DNA from: Actinomycetes bacterium
GTDB taxonomy: Bacteria > Actinomycetota > Actinomycetes > Actinomycetales > Cellulomonadaceae
DNA length: 6,497 nt
Assembly (NCBI GenBank): GCA_023460255.1
Contig: JAEWQZ010000256.1
Location: 1-6,497 of the forward strand
Reading direction: 5' to 3'
Numbering within the stretch: the stretch's first letter is position 1; the number at the start of each line of letters is the position of its first letter. This document shows, one piece after another, positions 1 to 6,291 of the stretch. The notes beneath the pieces are model-generated. The model did not search any database and was not told where the DNA came from. It saw nothing but the letters and a program-made list of their open reading frames with translations. The translations under genes were made by a program, and so were the position numbers.

Positions 1-1789
1 CGCCGTGGCCGTGACGCCCGCCTGGGCGGCCCGGCCCCCCGAGGCGCGCGCCGCCGTCCTGCGTCGGGCCGCCGCACGGCTCGAGGAGCGTCGGGCGGAC
101 CTCGTGGCCGTGATGGCCCAGGAGGCCGGCAAGACCGTCGCCGAGGGAGACCCCGAGGTGAGCGAGGCTGTCGACTTCGCCCGGTACTACGCCGACCGCG
201 CCCTGGACCTGGCCGACGGCGCCGTCCCGGGGGCCCGGTTCCGGCCGCACGGGGTGAGCGTCGTCACGCCGCCGTGGAACTTCCCCGTGGCGATCCCCGT
301 CGGCTCGGTGCTGGCGGCGTTGGCGGCCGGGTCACCGGTCCTGGTCAAGCCCGCACCGCAGACCCCCCGCTGCGCCGCCGTCGCCTTCGAGGCGGTGCAC
401 GCGGCCCTCGCCGACGAGGGCGCGCCGTCCGACGTCCTCCAGGTCGTCTCCGCCGCGGAGGACGCGACCGGCCGACGCCTGGTGAGCCACCCCGACGTCG
501 CCCGCGTGCTCCTGACCGGTTCGATCGAGACCGCCCGCCTGTTCGCCGGGTGGCGCGAGGACCTCGACGTGATCGCCGAGACCTCGGGGAAGAACGCCCT
601 CGTCGTCACGCCCGCGGCCGACGTCGACCTCGCCGTCGCGGACGTGGTGCGCTCGGCGTTCGGCCACGCCGGCCAGAAGTGCTCGGCCGCCTCGCTGCTG
701 ATCCTCGTCGGCTCGGCAGGGTGGTCGGCGCGGCTGCGGCGCCAGCTCGCCGACTCGGTGTCCAGCCTCGTGACCGGCCCGGCGACCGACCCCGCCACCA
801 CGATGGGGCCGCTCGTCGGTCCCGCGTCCGGACCCCTGCTCAGGGCGCTGACCACGCTCGACGACGAGGAGGCGTGGCTGGTCAGGCCTCGCCGGCTCGA
901 CGACGCGGGCCGGCTGTGGACGCCGGGGGTCAAGCACGGCGTCGCGCCCGGCTCGTTCTTCCACCTCACCGAGTGCTTCGGTCCCGTGCTGGGCGTGATG
1001 CGCGCCCCGACGCTCGCCGATGCCGTCGCCTGGCAGAACGCCGTCCCGTTCGGGCTCACCGGCGGGCTGCACTCCCTCGACGAGGACGAGATCGCCTACT
1101 GGCTGGAGCACGTCGAGGTCGGCAACGCCTACGTGAACAGGCACACGACCGGCGCGGTCGTGCGACGGCAGCCGTTCGGGGGGTGGAAGGCGTCGACGGT
1201 CGGTCCGGGGGCGAAGGCGGGCGGCCCCGCGTACGTGGCCCAGCTCGGCACCTGGGTCGACGGCCCGGAGGTCCCCGCCGACGACGCCGGGTGGCTCGCC
1301 TGGGCGCGCGCCGACGACCACCAGTGGTGGGATCGGCTCGCGCGGGACGACGACCCGTCGGGCCTGGCCGCGGAGTCGAACGTGCTGCGGCACCGCCCCG
1401 TGCCGCACCTGACGGTCCGCGTCGGCGACGGAGCACGGGAGCGGGAGGTCACGCGCGTGCTCGCCGCGGCCGAGCTCGTCGGCGCGCCGGTGACCGTGTC
1501 GCGCGCGCAGGACGAGCCGCACGAGGAGTTCGCGGCCCGCGTCGCCTCCGGTGGCGTCGGCGGCCGGGTCCGGGCGGTGGGGCGCTGCCCGGGGCTGGCC
1601 GCGGCCGCACGACGCCGCGTCGGCGAGGTGACGCTCCTCGACCACCCCGTCCTCGCCAGTGCCCGACGTGAGCTGCTCACGGTGGTCCGCGAGCAGGCCG
1701 TGTCGCGGACCACGCACCGGTTCGGTCATGTCCCGAGAGAACCGGTTGCCGGGCAGACCCCGGCGACCTCGATCAACACGGATGGCTGA
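1..1789 (+). CDS. putA: Bifunctional proline dehydrogenase / L-glutamate-gamma-semialdehyde dehydrogenase (PutA), C-terminal part; 5' end outside window
   Basis: This is the aldehyde dehydrogenase half of PutA, which oxidises glutamate semialdehyde (P5C) to glutamate with NAD+ in the cytoplasm, the second step of proline breakdown. The frame is open to base 2, so the GTG at 5 is internal and the proline dehydrogenase half should lie upstream. Counting from that GTG, I see the PPWNFP motif (89-94), a cofactor-binding KPAPQT (115-120), the general base Glu192 in ETSGKN, the nucleophile Cys226 in GQKCSA, Glu323 in TECFGP, and PFGGWKAS (390-397). About 170 further residues follow (ESNVLRHRP and on), as in the PutA-specific C-terminal extension. 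A stand-alone P5C dehydrogenase is the alternative, but the KNALVV and PFGGWKAS contexts and this extension favour PutA. The last roughly 20 residues run through a stem-loop and look unconserved. Confidence 0.88.
   Translation, partial: AVAVTPAWAARPPEARAAVLRRAAARLEERRADLVAVMAQEAGKTVAEGDPEVSEAVDFARYYADRALDLADGAVPGARFRPHGVSVVTPPWNFPVAIPVGSVLAALAAGSPVLVKPAPQTPRCAAVAFEAVHAALADEGAPSDVLQVVSAAEDATGRRLVSHPDVARVLLTGSIETARLFAGWREDLDVIAETSGKNALVVTPAADVDLAVADVVRSAFGHAGQKCSAASLLILVGSAGWSARLRRQLADSVSSLVTGPATDPATTMGPLVGPASGPLLRALTTLDDEEAWLVRPRRLDDAGRLWTPGVKHGVAPGSFFHLTECFGPVLGVMRAPTLADAVAWQNAVPFGLTGGLHSLDEDEIAYWLEHVEVGNAYVNRHTTGAVVRRQPFGGWKASTVGPGAKAGGPAYVAQLGTWVDGPEVPADDAGWLAWARADDHQWWDRLARDDDPSGLAAESNVLRHRPVPHLTVRVGDGAREREVTRVLAAAELVGAPVTVSRAQDEPHEEFAARVASGGVGGRVRAVGRCPGLAAAARRRVGEVTLLDHPVLASARRELLTVVREQAVSRTTHRFGHVPREPVAGQTPATSINTDG
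1744..1768 (+). terminator. Stem-loop in the last codons of putA; possible U-less terminator
   Basis: Two 10-base arms (1744-1753 and 1759-1768) pair completely, with one G-U wobble, around the loop CAGAC. The stem sits 18 bases before the putA stop codon. No T-run follows. GC-rich stem-loops without a U-tract have been proposed as terminators in actinobacteria, but it could also be a processing or stability element, or chance. It lies between putA and the promoter of the next gene, which fits separate transcription of the two. Confidence 0.35.
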
Positions 1790-1794
1790 ATCGG

Positions 1795-1823
1795 CTCATG
1801 TCACGCCCGCCGGGCGCCGATAG
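1795..1823 (+). promoter_or_regulatory. Candidate FliA/WhiG-type (sigma-28) promoter of the GGDEF-EAL gene
   Basis: The sequence reads CTCA (1795-1798), 17 bases, then GCCGATAG (1816-1823). The -10 part differs from the sigma-28 consensus GCCGATAA only in its last base. As I recall, the actinobacterial FliA consensus (described for Actinoplanes) is CTCA, 15-17 bases, GCCGA-type -10. Seven bases separate the -10 from the GTG at 1831, so transcription would begin at or beside the start codon. I infer that the gene belongs to the flagellar regulon, although no flagellar gene is in the window. Confidence 0.6.
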
Positions 1824-1830
1824 TTGCACC

Positions 1831-4107
1831 GTGGGTGGATCTGTTCCGTCCTGGCTCATCGTCGTCCAGTGCCTGGTCGCAGGCGTGATGGTGGGCCTGG
1901 TCGCGGTCGAGGCGGGCGCCTGGCGTGGCGAGCTCCGCCGCAGCGGTGTGCGCTGGAGCGCCCCGTGGTCCCTCGCCCTCGCCGCCGTCTGTCTCGTCAA
2001 CGGCCTGTACGGCGTCCTCGCCCCGGGCGTCGGCGCGGAGGCGCTGCTGTTCGCCCGCTTCGTCGCGTTCGCCGCGGCGCTCGTGCTGAGCCTGCCCGTC
2101 GTGCAGGCGTACACCTGCGCCGCCGCGGTCCGCCTGCCCGTGACGCTGCTCCTCGCGTGGTTCACCGCCGCCGGCGTCCTCTGGCTGACGACCCCGCTCG
2201 TCCTGCGGTCCGTCGCACCCGACGGGATGCCCGTCTACGGCCCCCTCCTGCCGCTCGTCGAGCTCGTGCCGGTCGTGGTCGTCGCCGTGTACGTGCTCCG
2301 GGCGGTGCGCGGCCTGGAGGTCACCACCGCGGGTGCCGTCGTCGCCGCGTGCGGCGTGGTCGCCGTCGTGGCCGTCGTGGCCGGGGCCGTGGCCCCGACC
2401 ACCGAGGTCACGGAGCTGCTCCGCGGGCTGTGGGTCGTCCCGCTCGTCGCGGGCCTCGAGGTGCTCGCCGCCGCCCGGGTGCGCGCGGTGCGCCGCGCGG
2501 CCGACCGACGCGCCCGCATGCGCGACGTCATCGCCTCCGTGTCCAACTCGGCGTGGCTGCTGCGCACGCCCGAGGACGTGCTCCTCAACGCCCGCGAGCA
2601 GTGCCGCGAGCTGCTCGGGGACCGCTCCATCCAGGGCACGCTGCGGCCGCTGTCCCGCGACCGCTTCGTCACCGAGTTCTACTCCGGCGACGGCCGCGCA
2701 CTCCTGCCCGACGAGCAGTCGTTCCTGCGCGACCTCGCCCGTGTCGTGTCGAGCGCCGCGGAGCGCCACACGCTCACCTCGAAGCTCCGGGTGGCCGCGT
2801 ACACGGACGCGCTCACCGGGCTGCACAACAGGCCAGCCCTCGACAGGCACCTCGCGGCGGCGCTCGGCAAGGCGGAGGTCGAGCACACACGGGTCGCCGT
2901 CCTGTTCTGCGACCTCGACGGCTTCAAGCACGCCAACGACATGCGCGGGCGTGAGTGGGGAGACCGACTCCTGCGGCGCGTCGCCGCCCAGCTCTCCGAG
3001 ACCGTGGGCACCGCCACCTTCGTGGCCAGGCACGGCGGGGACGACTTCGTCGTCGTCGTCGAGCGGGCCCCGGACGACACCGAGCTCCTCGCCCTGGCCC
3101 GGCGCGTGCACAACCGCTTCGAGTACCTCCAGCACCGCGTGCCCGCCACACCGCTCACGGTCGGCGTGGCCGCGTGGCGGCCCGGGGAGGTACGCGACGT
3201 CGACGCGCTCCTGCGGGGCGCCGATCTCGCGATGGCCGCCGCGAAGCGCTCGAACCGCGGCGCGGCCTTCTACGACGACGCGCTCCGCAAGGAGTTCTGC
3301 GAGCGGACCACGAAGCGCCGCGAGCTCGAGGAGGCCATCGGCGCCGGGGACATCGTCGTGCACTTCCAGCCGCTCACCGACTCCGAGACCCTCGAGGTCG
3401 TCGGGCTCGAGGCACTGTCCCGGTGGCGCCGCCAGGGCGACCTCCTCCTCCCCCAGGAGTGGCTGCCGCTCGCGGAGGAGACGGGACTCATCGTCGACAT
3501 CGGGCGGCAGGTCTTCGCGACGGCCCGGGCGGCGTCGGAGAAGTACGACCTGCCTGTGGCGGTGAACGTCGCGGCCCGCCAGCTCGACGAGCCCGACTTC
3601 GTTCGGCACGTCGAGCAGTCCTGGGGACCCGGCGCCTGGCGTCGCCTGACGATCGAGGTCACCGAGAGCGCCCTGCTGCACGACGATGCGCACGCCCGGG
3701 CCGCGCTCGCCACTCTCGCCGCGCGTGGGGTCCGCATCGCCCTGGACGACTTCGGGACCGGGTACAACTCGCTGGCCCGGCTGGCCGACCTCCCGGTGCA
3801 CGTCATCAAGGTGGACCAGACCTTCGTCCGCGCCTCGGGCACGCCGGAGGGCGAGGCCGTCCTGCGCGCCGTGCTCGCCGTCGCACAGGCGCACGGCCTC
3901 GAGGTGGTCGCTGAGGGCGTGGAGCGGGCCGAGGAGCTCACCACGCTCGTCTCGCTGGGCGTGAGCACCGTCCAGGGCTTCATGCTCGGGCGGCCCGCAC
4001 CGACGCTGCCGATCCGCGGGCCGCGGCCGGGCACGCACATCGCGCACGTCGAGGAGATCGGCACGCACCACCTGCCGCACCGGCTGGCCCCCGTCGCGTC
4101 CGCCTGA
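1831..4107 (+). CDS. Membrane-anchored GGDEF-EAL protein, probable c-di-GMP phosphodiesterase with degenerate GGDEF
   Basis: This 758-residue protein should hydrolyse c-di-GMP to pGpG at the inner face of the membrane. Numbering from GTG 1831, about seven hydrophobic helices fill residues 7-213. A basic stretch and a weak GAF-like segment (about 230-320) follow, then GGDEF (about 320-480) and EAL (about 492-727). The GGDEF keeps D361, N369 and D378 (metal and guanine contacts) but reads GGDDF at 402-406, so the metal-binding Glu is Asp405. No RxxD I-site lies ahead of it. The EAL domain appears complete: Gln513, Glu527 of EALSRW, Asn579, Glu609, DDFGTGYNSL from 639, Lys660, Glu695 and Gln715. 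I chose GTG 1831 because ATG 1798 lies inside the FliA-like promoter and neither start has a clear Shine-Dalgarno. The +1 would fall at the GTG, suggesting a leaderless mRNA. The ligand of the 7-TM region is unknown; residual cyclase activity is possible. Confidence 0.88.
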   Translation: MGGSVPSWLIVVQCLVAGVMVGLVAVEAGAWRGELRRSGVRWSAPWSLALAAVCLVNGLYGVLAPGVGAEALLFARFVAFAAALVLSLPVVQAYTCAAAVRLPVTLLLAWFTAAGVLWLTTPLVLRSVAPDGMPVYGPLLPLVELVPVVVVAVYVLRAVRGLEVTTAGAVVAACGVVAVVAVVAGAVAPTTEVTELLRGLWVVPLVAGLEVLAAARVRAVRRAADRRARMRDVIASVSNSAWLLRTPEDVLLNAREQCRELLGDRSIQGTLRPLSRDRFVTEFYSGDGRALLPDEQSFLRDLARVVSSAAERHTLTSKLRVAAYTDALTGLHNRPALDRHLAAALGKAEVEHTRVAVLFCDLDGFKHANDMRGREWGDRLLRRVAAQLSETVGTATFVARHGGDDFVVVVERAPDDTELLALARRVHNRFEYLQHRVPATPLTVGVAAWRPGEVRDVDALLRGADLAMAAAKRSNRGAAFYDDALRKEFCERTTKRRELEEAIGAGDIVVHFQPLTDSETLEVVGLEALSRWRRQGDLLLPQEWLPLAEETGLIVDIGRQVFATARAASEKYDLPVAVNVAARQLDEPDFVRHVEQSWGPGAWRRLTIEVTESALLHDDAHARAALATLAARGVRIALDDFGTGYNSLARLADLPVHVIKVDQTFVRASGTPEGEAVLRAVLAVAQAHGLEVVAEGVERAEELTTLVSLGVSTVQGFMLGRPAPTLPIRGPRPGTHIAHVEEIGTHHLPHRLAPVASA

Positions 4108-4116
4108 CCGGCCGGG

Positions 4117-4533
4117 CTACGCCAGGAGCGTCGGCTTCAGCTCGACCAGGCGCCCGAGGATCCCGTTGACGAACGACGGGGAGTCGTCGGTGGACAGGGC
4201 GCGGGCGAGCTCGACCGCCTCGTCGACCGCGACGGCGTCGGGCACCTCGTCCCGGAACAGCACCTCGTAGGCACCGATCCGCAGCACCGCGCGGTCGACG
4301 GCGGGCATCCGGTCCAGCACCCAGCCTCGCGAGTAGGTGCTCACGAGCTCGTCGATCCGGTCGAGGTGCGCGACGACCCCCTCGACGAGGTCGACGGCGT
4401 ACTGGGGCAGCGCGGACTGGGTGCCCGGGCGCTGGAGGCGGTCGGCGAGCACCTCGAGCACGGGGAGCTGCCGCTGGTCGGCCTCGAACAGGACGTCGAG
4501 AGCTCGCTTGCGGGCCTTGCTGCGTGCCGCCAC
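4117..4533 (-). CDS. nusB: Transcription antitermination factor NusB
   Basis: NusB binds boxA RNA with NusE (ribosomal protein S10) and supports antitermination on rRNA operons. The 138-residue length is normal for the family. The Arg/Lys-rich N-terminus (ARSKARKRALDVLFEAD) matches the RNA-binding helix. The core signatures DRMPAVDRAVLRIGAYEVL (74-92), VAVDEAVELA (101-110) and STDDSPSFVNGILGRL (114-129) are clear and place the family with confidence. Translation starts at a GTG one base after the efp stop codon, with no evident Shine-Dalgarno, so it probably depends on ribosomes coming from efp. Its stop is 9 bp from the convergent stop of the GGDEF-EAL gene; the CCGGCCGG palindrome there is too short to call a terminator. 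No pyr gene follows, although these often lie after nusB in actinobacteria. Confidence 0.96.
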   Translation of the reverse strand: MAARSKARKRALDVLFEADQRQLPVLEVLADRLQRPGTQSALPQYAVDLVEGVVAHLDRIDELVSTYSRGWVLDRMPAVDRAVLRIGAYEVLFRDEVPDAVAVDEAVELARALSTDDSPSFVNGILGRLVELKPTLLA

Positions 4534-4534
4534 G

Positions 4535-5098
4535 TCAGTCGTTGACGCGACCGAGGTAGGAGCCGTCCCGGGTGTCCACCCGCACCTTGGTGCCGGCCTC
4601 GAGGAAGAGGGGCACCTGGATCTCCGTCCCCGTCTCGAGCGTCGCGGGCTTGGTGCCGCCCGTGGAGCGGTCGCCCTGGAGCCCGGGCTCGGTGTAGGTG
4701 ACCTCGAGCACGACGGCGGCGGGCAGCTCGACGTAGAGCGGCAGGCCGTCGTGGGTGGCGACGGTGGCCGACTGGTTCTCGAGCAGGTACTTCGCGGCGT
4801 CGCCCACCACCTGCTCCGAGACGTGCACCTGGTCGTAGGTGCTGGTGTCCATGAAGACGAAGTCGCTGCCGTCCTTGTACAGGTACTGCATCTCGCGCTT
4901 GTCCACGTTCGAGGTCTCGACCTTCACGCCGGCGTTGAAGGTCTTGTCCACGACCTTGCCGGTCAGCACGTTCTTCAGCTTGGTGCGCACGAACGCGCCG
5001 CCCTTGCCTGGCTTGACGTGCTGGAACTCCACGACGGTCCAGAGCTGGCCGTCGATGTTCAGCACGAGGCCGTTCTTCAGGTCGTTGGTCGTCGCCAC
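4535..5098 (-). CDS. efp: Translation elongation factor P
   Basis: EF-P binds between the ribosomal P and E sites and relieves stalling at consecutive prolines. The protein is 187 residues, the family's usual length, with the KOW-like domain I (about 1-64) and two OB domains (about 65-127 and 128-187). The tip loop reads KPGKGGAF with Lys32 where other bacteria carry the modified Lys or Arg. No modification enzyme is in the window. The C-terminal signature ATLETGTEIQVPLFLEAGTKVRV and the final YLGRVND are typical. I chose GTG 5098, giving MATTNDLKNG as in relatives, over the open codons extending to 5149. A GAGGAAG ribosome-binding site lies 8 bases upstream, and the extra 17 residues are acidic and unlike any EF-P N-terminus. 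It is cotranscribed with nusB, one base away. Confidence 0.97.
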   Translation of the reverse strand: MATTNDLKNGLVLNIDGQLWTVVEFQHVKPGKGGAFVRTKLKNVLTGKVVDKTFNAGVKVETSNVDKREMQYLYKDGSDFVFMDTSTYDQVHVSEQVVGDAAKYLLENQSATVATHDGLPLYVELPAAVVLEVTYTEPGLQGDRSTGGTKPATLETGTEIQVPLFLEAGTKVRVDTRDGSYLGRVND

Positions 5099-5106
5099 TG
5101 TGGGTT

Positions 5107-5113
5107 CTTCCTC
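5107..5113 (-). promoter_or_regulatory. Ribosome-binding site of efp
   Basis: GAGGAAG on the minus strand ends 8 bases before the GTG at 5098. It decides the start of efp in favour of 5098 over the upstream in-frame codon at 5149. Confidence 0.75.
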
Positions 5114-5129
5114 GTCGTCGCTGGTCCCG

Positions 5130-5156
5130 GCGGGCCCGGGCACGGGCACGGCCCGC
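5130..5156 (-). other. Possible hairpin in the efp leader
   Basis: Seven-base arms GCGGGCC and GGCCCGC (5150-5156 and 5130-5136) pair perfectly around a 13-base loop, in the presumed 5' leader of efp and ahead of its ribosome-binding site. In DNA this GC-rich such a pairing can arise by chance. No attenuator or riboswitch family is recognised. Confidence 0.2.
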
Positions 5157-5168
5157 AGGCCGCGGACG

Positions 5169-5174
5169 AGTCTA
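5169..5174 (-). promoter_or_regulatory. Candidate -10 box of the efp-nusB operon
   Basis: TAGACT on the minus strand fits the TANNNT pattern of housekeeping sigma promoters and is one of the few AT-containing spots in this gap. I see no good -35 at 17-18 bases, as is common in actinobacteria. Transcription would start near 5162, giving a leader of roughly 65 bases. Confidence 0.45.
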
Positions 5175-5176
5175 GC

Positions 5177-5196
5177 GGCCGACCGGACGGCCGGCC
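5177..5196 (-). terminator. Hairpin between the membrane-protein gene and efp; possible terminator
   Basis: Read on the minus strand, GGCCGGCC, the loop GTCC and GGTCGGCC form an 8-bp stem with one G-U wobble. It starts 17 bases after the stop at 5213 and sits directly upstream of the TAGACT box. There is no T-run. It could end the SatD-like operon before efp, or be an accident of GC content. Confidence 0.35.
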
Positions 5197-5212
5197 TCGC
5201 CTGTGGCCGCGC

Positions 5213-5683
5213 TCAGCCGACGAGGGCTCGGCCGAGGACGCCCAGCGCTCCTGCCCAGAGGAGGGACGCGAGGGTGCCGATGACGAACCGCTCCGACGCA
5301 CCCGGGTTGTCCCGCAGCTCGGGATAGCGGCCCAGGCCCTTGATCGCGATGACGAAGGCCACCCCGGCCGGGTACCCGAGGAGGACCGCCCCTGTGACGC
5401 CGGCCCGTTCGAGCACGCCGATCCACGTGCCGCCACGCAGCGCGGCCCGGGCGCGCGGTCCGGTCGGGCCGTCCCCGCCCCTCTCGTCCGTCGTGGCGGG
5501 CGCCGTCACGGCACCAGCGGCGCCGTCTGCCCCCTCAGAGGCAGCCTCGCCCTCCGCGCCGGGCGGGCCCGCGTCGGACGAGCGTGCGGCGAGGCGCAGG
5601 ACGAGGGCCGTCAGCGGCCATCCGCCCAGGGTGCTCACCGCGAGCACGAGCGCGACCACGAGTGCCGCCAGCCAGTCGTTCAC
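5213..5683 (-). CDS. Small membrane protein resembling the C-terminal part of DUF3307; partner of the SatD-like gene
   Basis: Function is unknown. The 156-residue protein has a first hydrophobic helix at about 5-30, a low-complexity Ala/Gly/Glu linker at about 34-80, and two further helices at about 95-117 and 132-152. The stretch WIGVLERAG, then KGLGRYPELRD (115-125), then ERFVIGTLASLLWA (131-144), resembles the end of the DUF3307 membrane family, which in other phyla is found beside SatD. This is recollection and needs a profile search. The GTG start overlaps the TGA of the SatD-like gene by 4 bp (GTGA), and GAGGGGG at 5688-5694 is a good ribosome-binding site. This makes translational coupling and a shared task likely. 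The linker is probably poorly conserved. Confidence 0.72.
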   Translation of the reverse strand: MNDWLAALVVALVLAVSTLGGWPLTALVLRLAARSSDAGPPGAEGEAASEGADGAAGAVTAPATTDERGGDGPTGPRARAALRGGTWIGVLERAGVTGAVLLGYPAGVAFVIAIKGLGRYPELRDNPGASERFVIGTLASLLWAGALGVLGRALVG

Positions 5684-6288
5684 CTGTCCCCCTCACCGAG
5701 CAGCCTGGCCGCGACCGGCCGGACCGCCACCTCCTCCGCCCACATCGCGGCGCGCAGCCGCTGGCTCACCGCCTGCTGGGTCACCCCGAGGTGCCCGGCG
5801 ACGTCGTCCTGGGTGGCCCCGGCGCCGAGCTGTGCGAACGCGTCCACGACCGCCCATCCTGCCTCGCTGCGCCGGACGAGCACGGAGCCGAGCAGGGTCA
5901 GGACGGCCTCGGCGGCGCGTCCGCCGTCGTCGGCGCCGGTCACGACGGCGACCGGGACGGGTCGCGCGCGACTCTTGGCGCGGTCCACCGCGGCGCGCGC
6001 CCGGACGAAGGCCTCTCCCCCGCCCGCTCGCGCGCTCGCGGGGAGCGGCTCCTCGACGGGCCCCGCACCGAGCCCGACGCTCCACCCGCCCCGGCGCACC
6101 AGGTCGAGCGCCACCTCGACCGCCAGCGCGGCGTCCGAGAGCACTGCCTGCACCTCGTCGCCCACCGTGCGCTCGAACGCCCGCACGACGCCGGTCCTGT
6201 CGCGCAGGGACGCGAGGTGCTCCAGCAGCGGGTCGACCCGGTCCCCGAGCCGACGGCTCGCCTCCTGGTCGACGGTCAGGACGAACAT
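5680..6288 (-). CDS. SatD-family protein: cyclase-like N-terminal domain plus C-terminal helix-turn-helix
   Basis: This 202-residue protein matches what I recall of the SatD family, named for an acid-tolerance locus of Streptococcus mutans; its biochemical role is unknown. Numbering from ATG 6288, the family marks are LTVDQEASRRLGDR (5-18), VGDEVQAV (42-49), a Gly-rich GLGAG (72-76) and GEAFVRARAAV (91-101). The C-terminus carries QDDVAGHLGVTQQAVSQRLRAA (160-181), a clear helix-turn-helix that should bind DNA. The Asp7, GD44, GxG and AR order is also that of class III nucleotidyl cyclases, so a nucleotide-sensing or degenerate cyclase domain is plausible. I chose ATG 6288 over TTG 6324 because the extra 12 codons lie inside the promoter and operator. 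A MarR-type label would be less apt, since the recognition helix follows a non-MarR domain. Confidence 0.78.
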   Translation of the reverse strand: MFVLTVDQEASRRLGDRVDPLLEHLASLRDRTGVVRAFERTVGDEVQAVLSDAALAVEVALDLVRRGGWSVGLGAGPVEEPLPASARAGGGEAFVRARAAVDRAKSRARPVPVAVVTGADDGGRAAEAVLTLLGSVLVRRSEAGWAVVDAFAQLGAGATQDDVAGHLGVTQQAVSQRLRAAMWAEEVAVRPVAARLLGEGDR

Positions 6289-6291
6289 GTC

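Noticed and set aside
274..1671. Long plus-strand open frame overlapping putA in another phase
   Set aside because: It encodes an Arg/Gly/Pro-rich string with no family motif. Such frames are expected opposite or beside real genes in very GC-rich DNA, and the putA frame here has full catalytic motifs.
1798..1830. ATG 1798 as the start of the GGDEF-EAL gene
   Set aside because: It lies within the FliA-like promoter, lacks a Shine-Dalgarno, and adds 11 residues ahead of the first membrane helix. It remains possible if another promoter exists upstream.
2362..2379. Tandem 9-base repeat GCCGTCGTG in the sixth membrane helix
   Set aside because: It simply encodes a Val/Ala-rich helix with biased codons; two copies are not evidence of a functional repeat.
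1801..4080. 759-codon minus-strand open frame antisense to the GGDEF-EAL gene
   Set aside because: Its composition (His, Arg, Asp, Gly repeats) is that of a codon-phase shadow. No motif, ribosome-binding site or promoter supports it.
5099..5149. Upstream start of efp adding 17 residues
   Set aside because: The extension is unlike any EF-P N-terminus and would place the GAGGAAG ribosome-binding site inside the gene.
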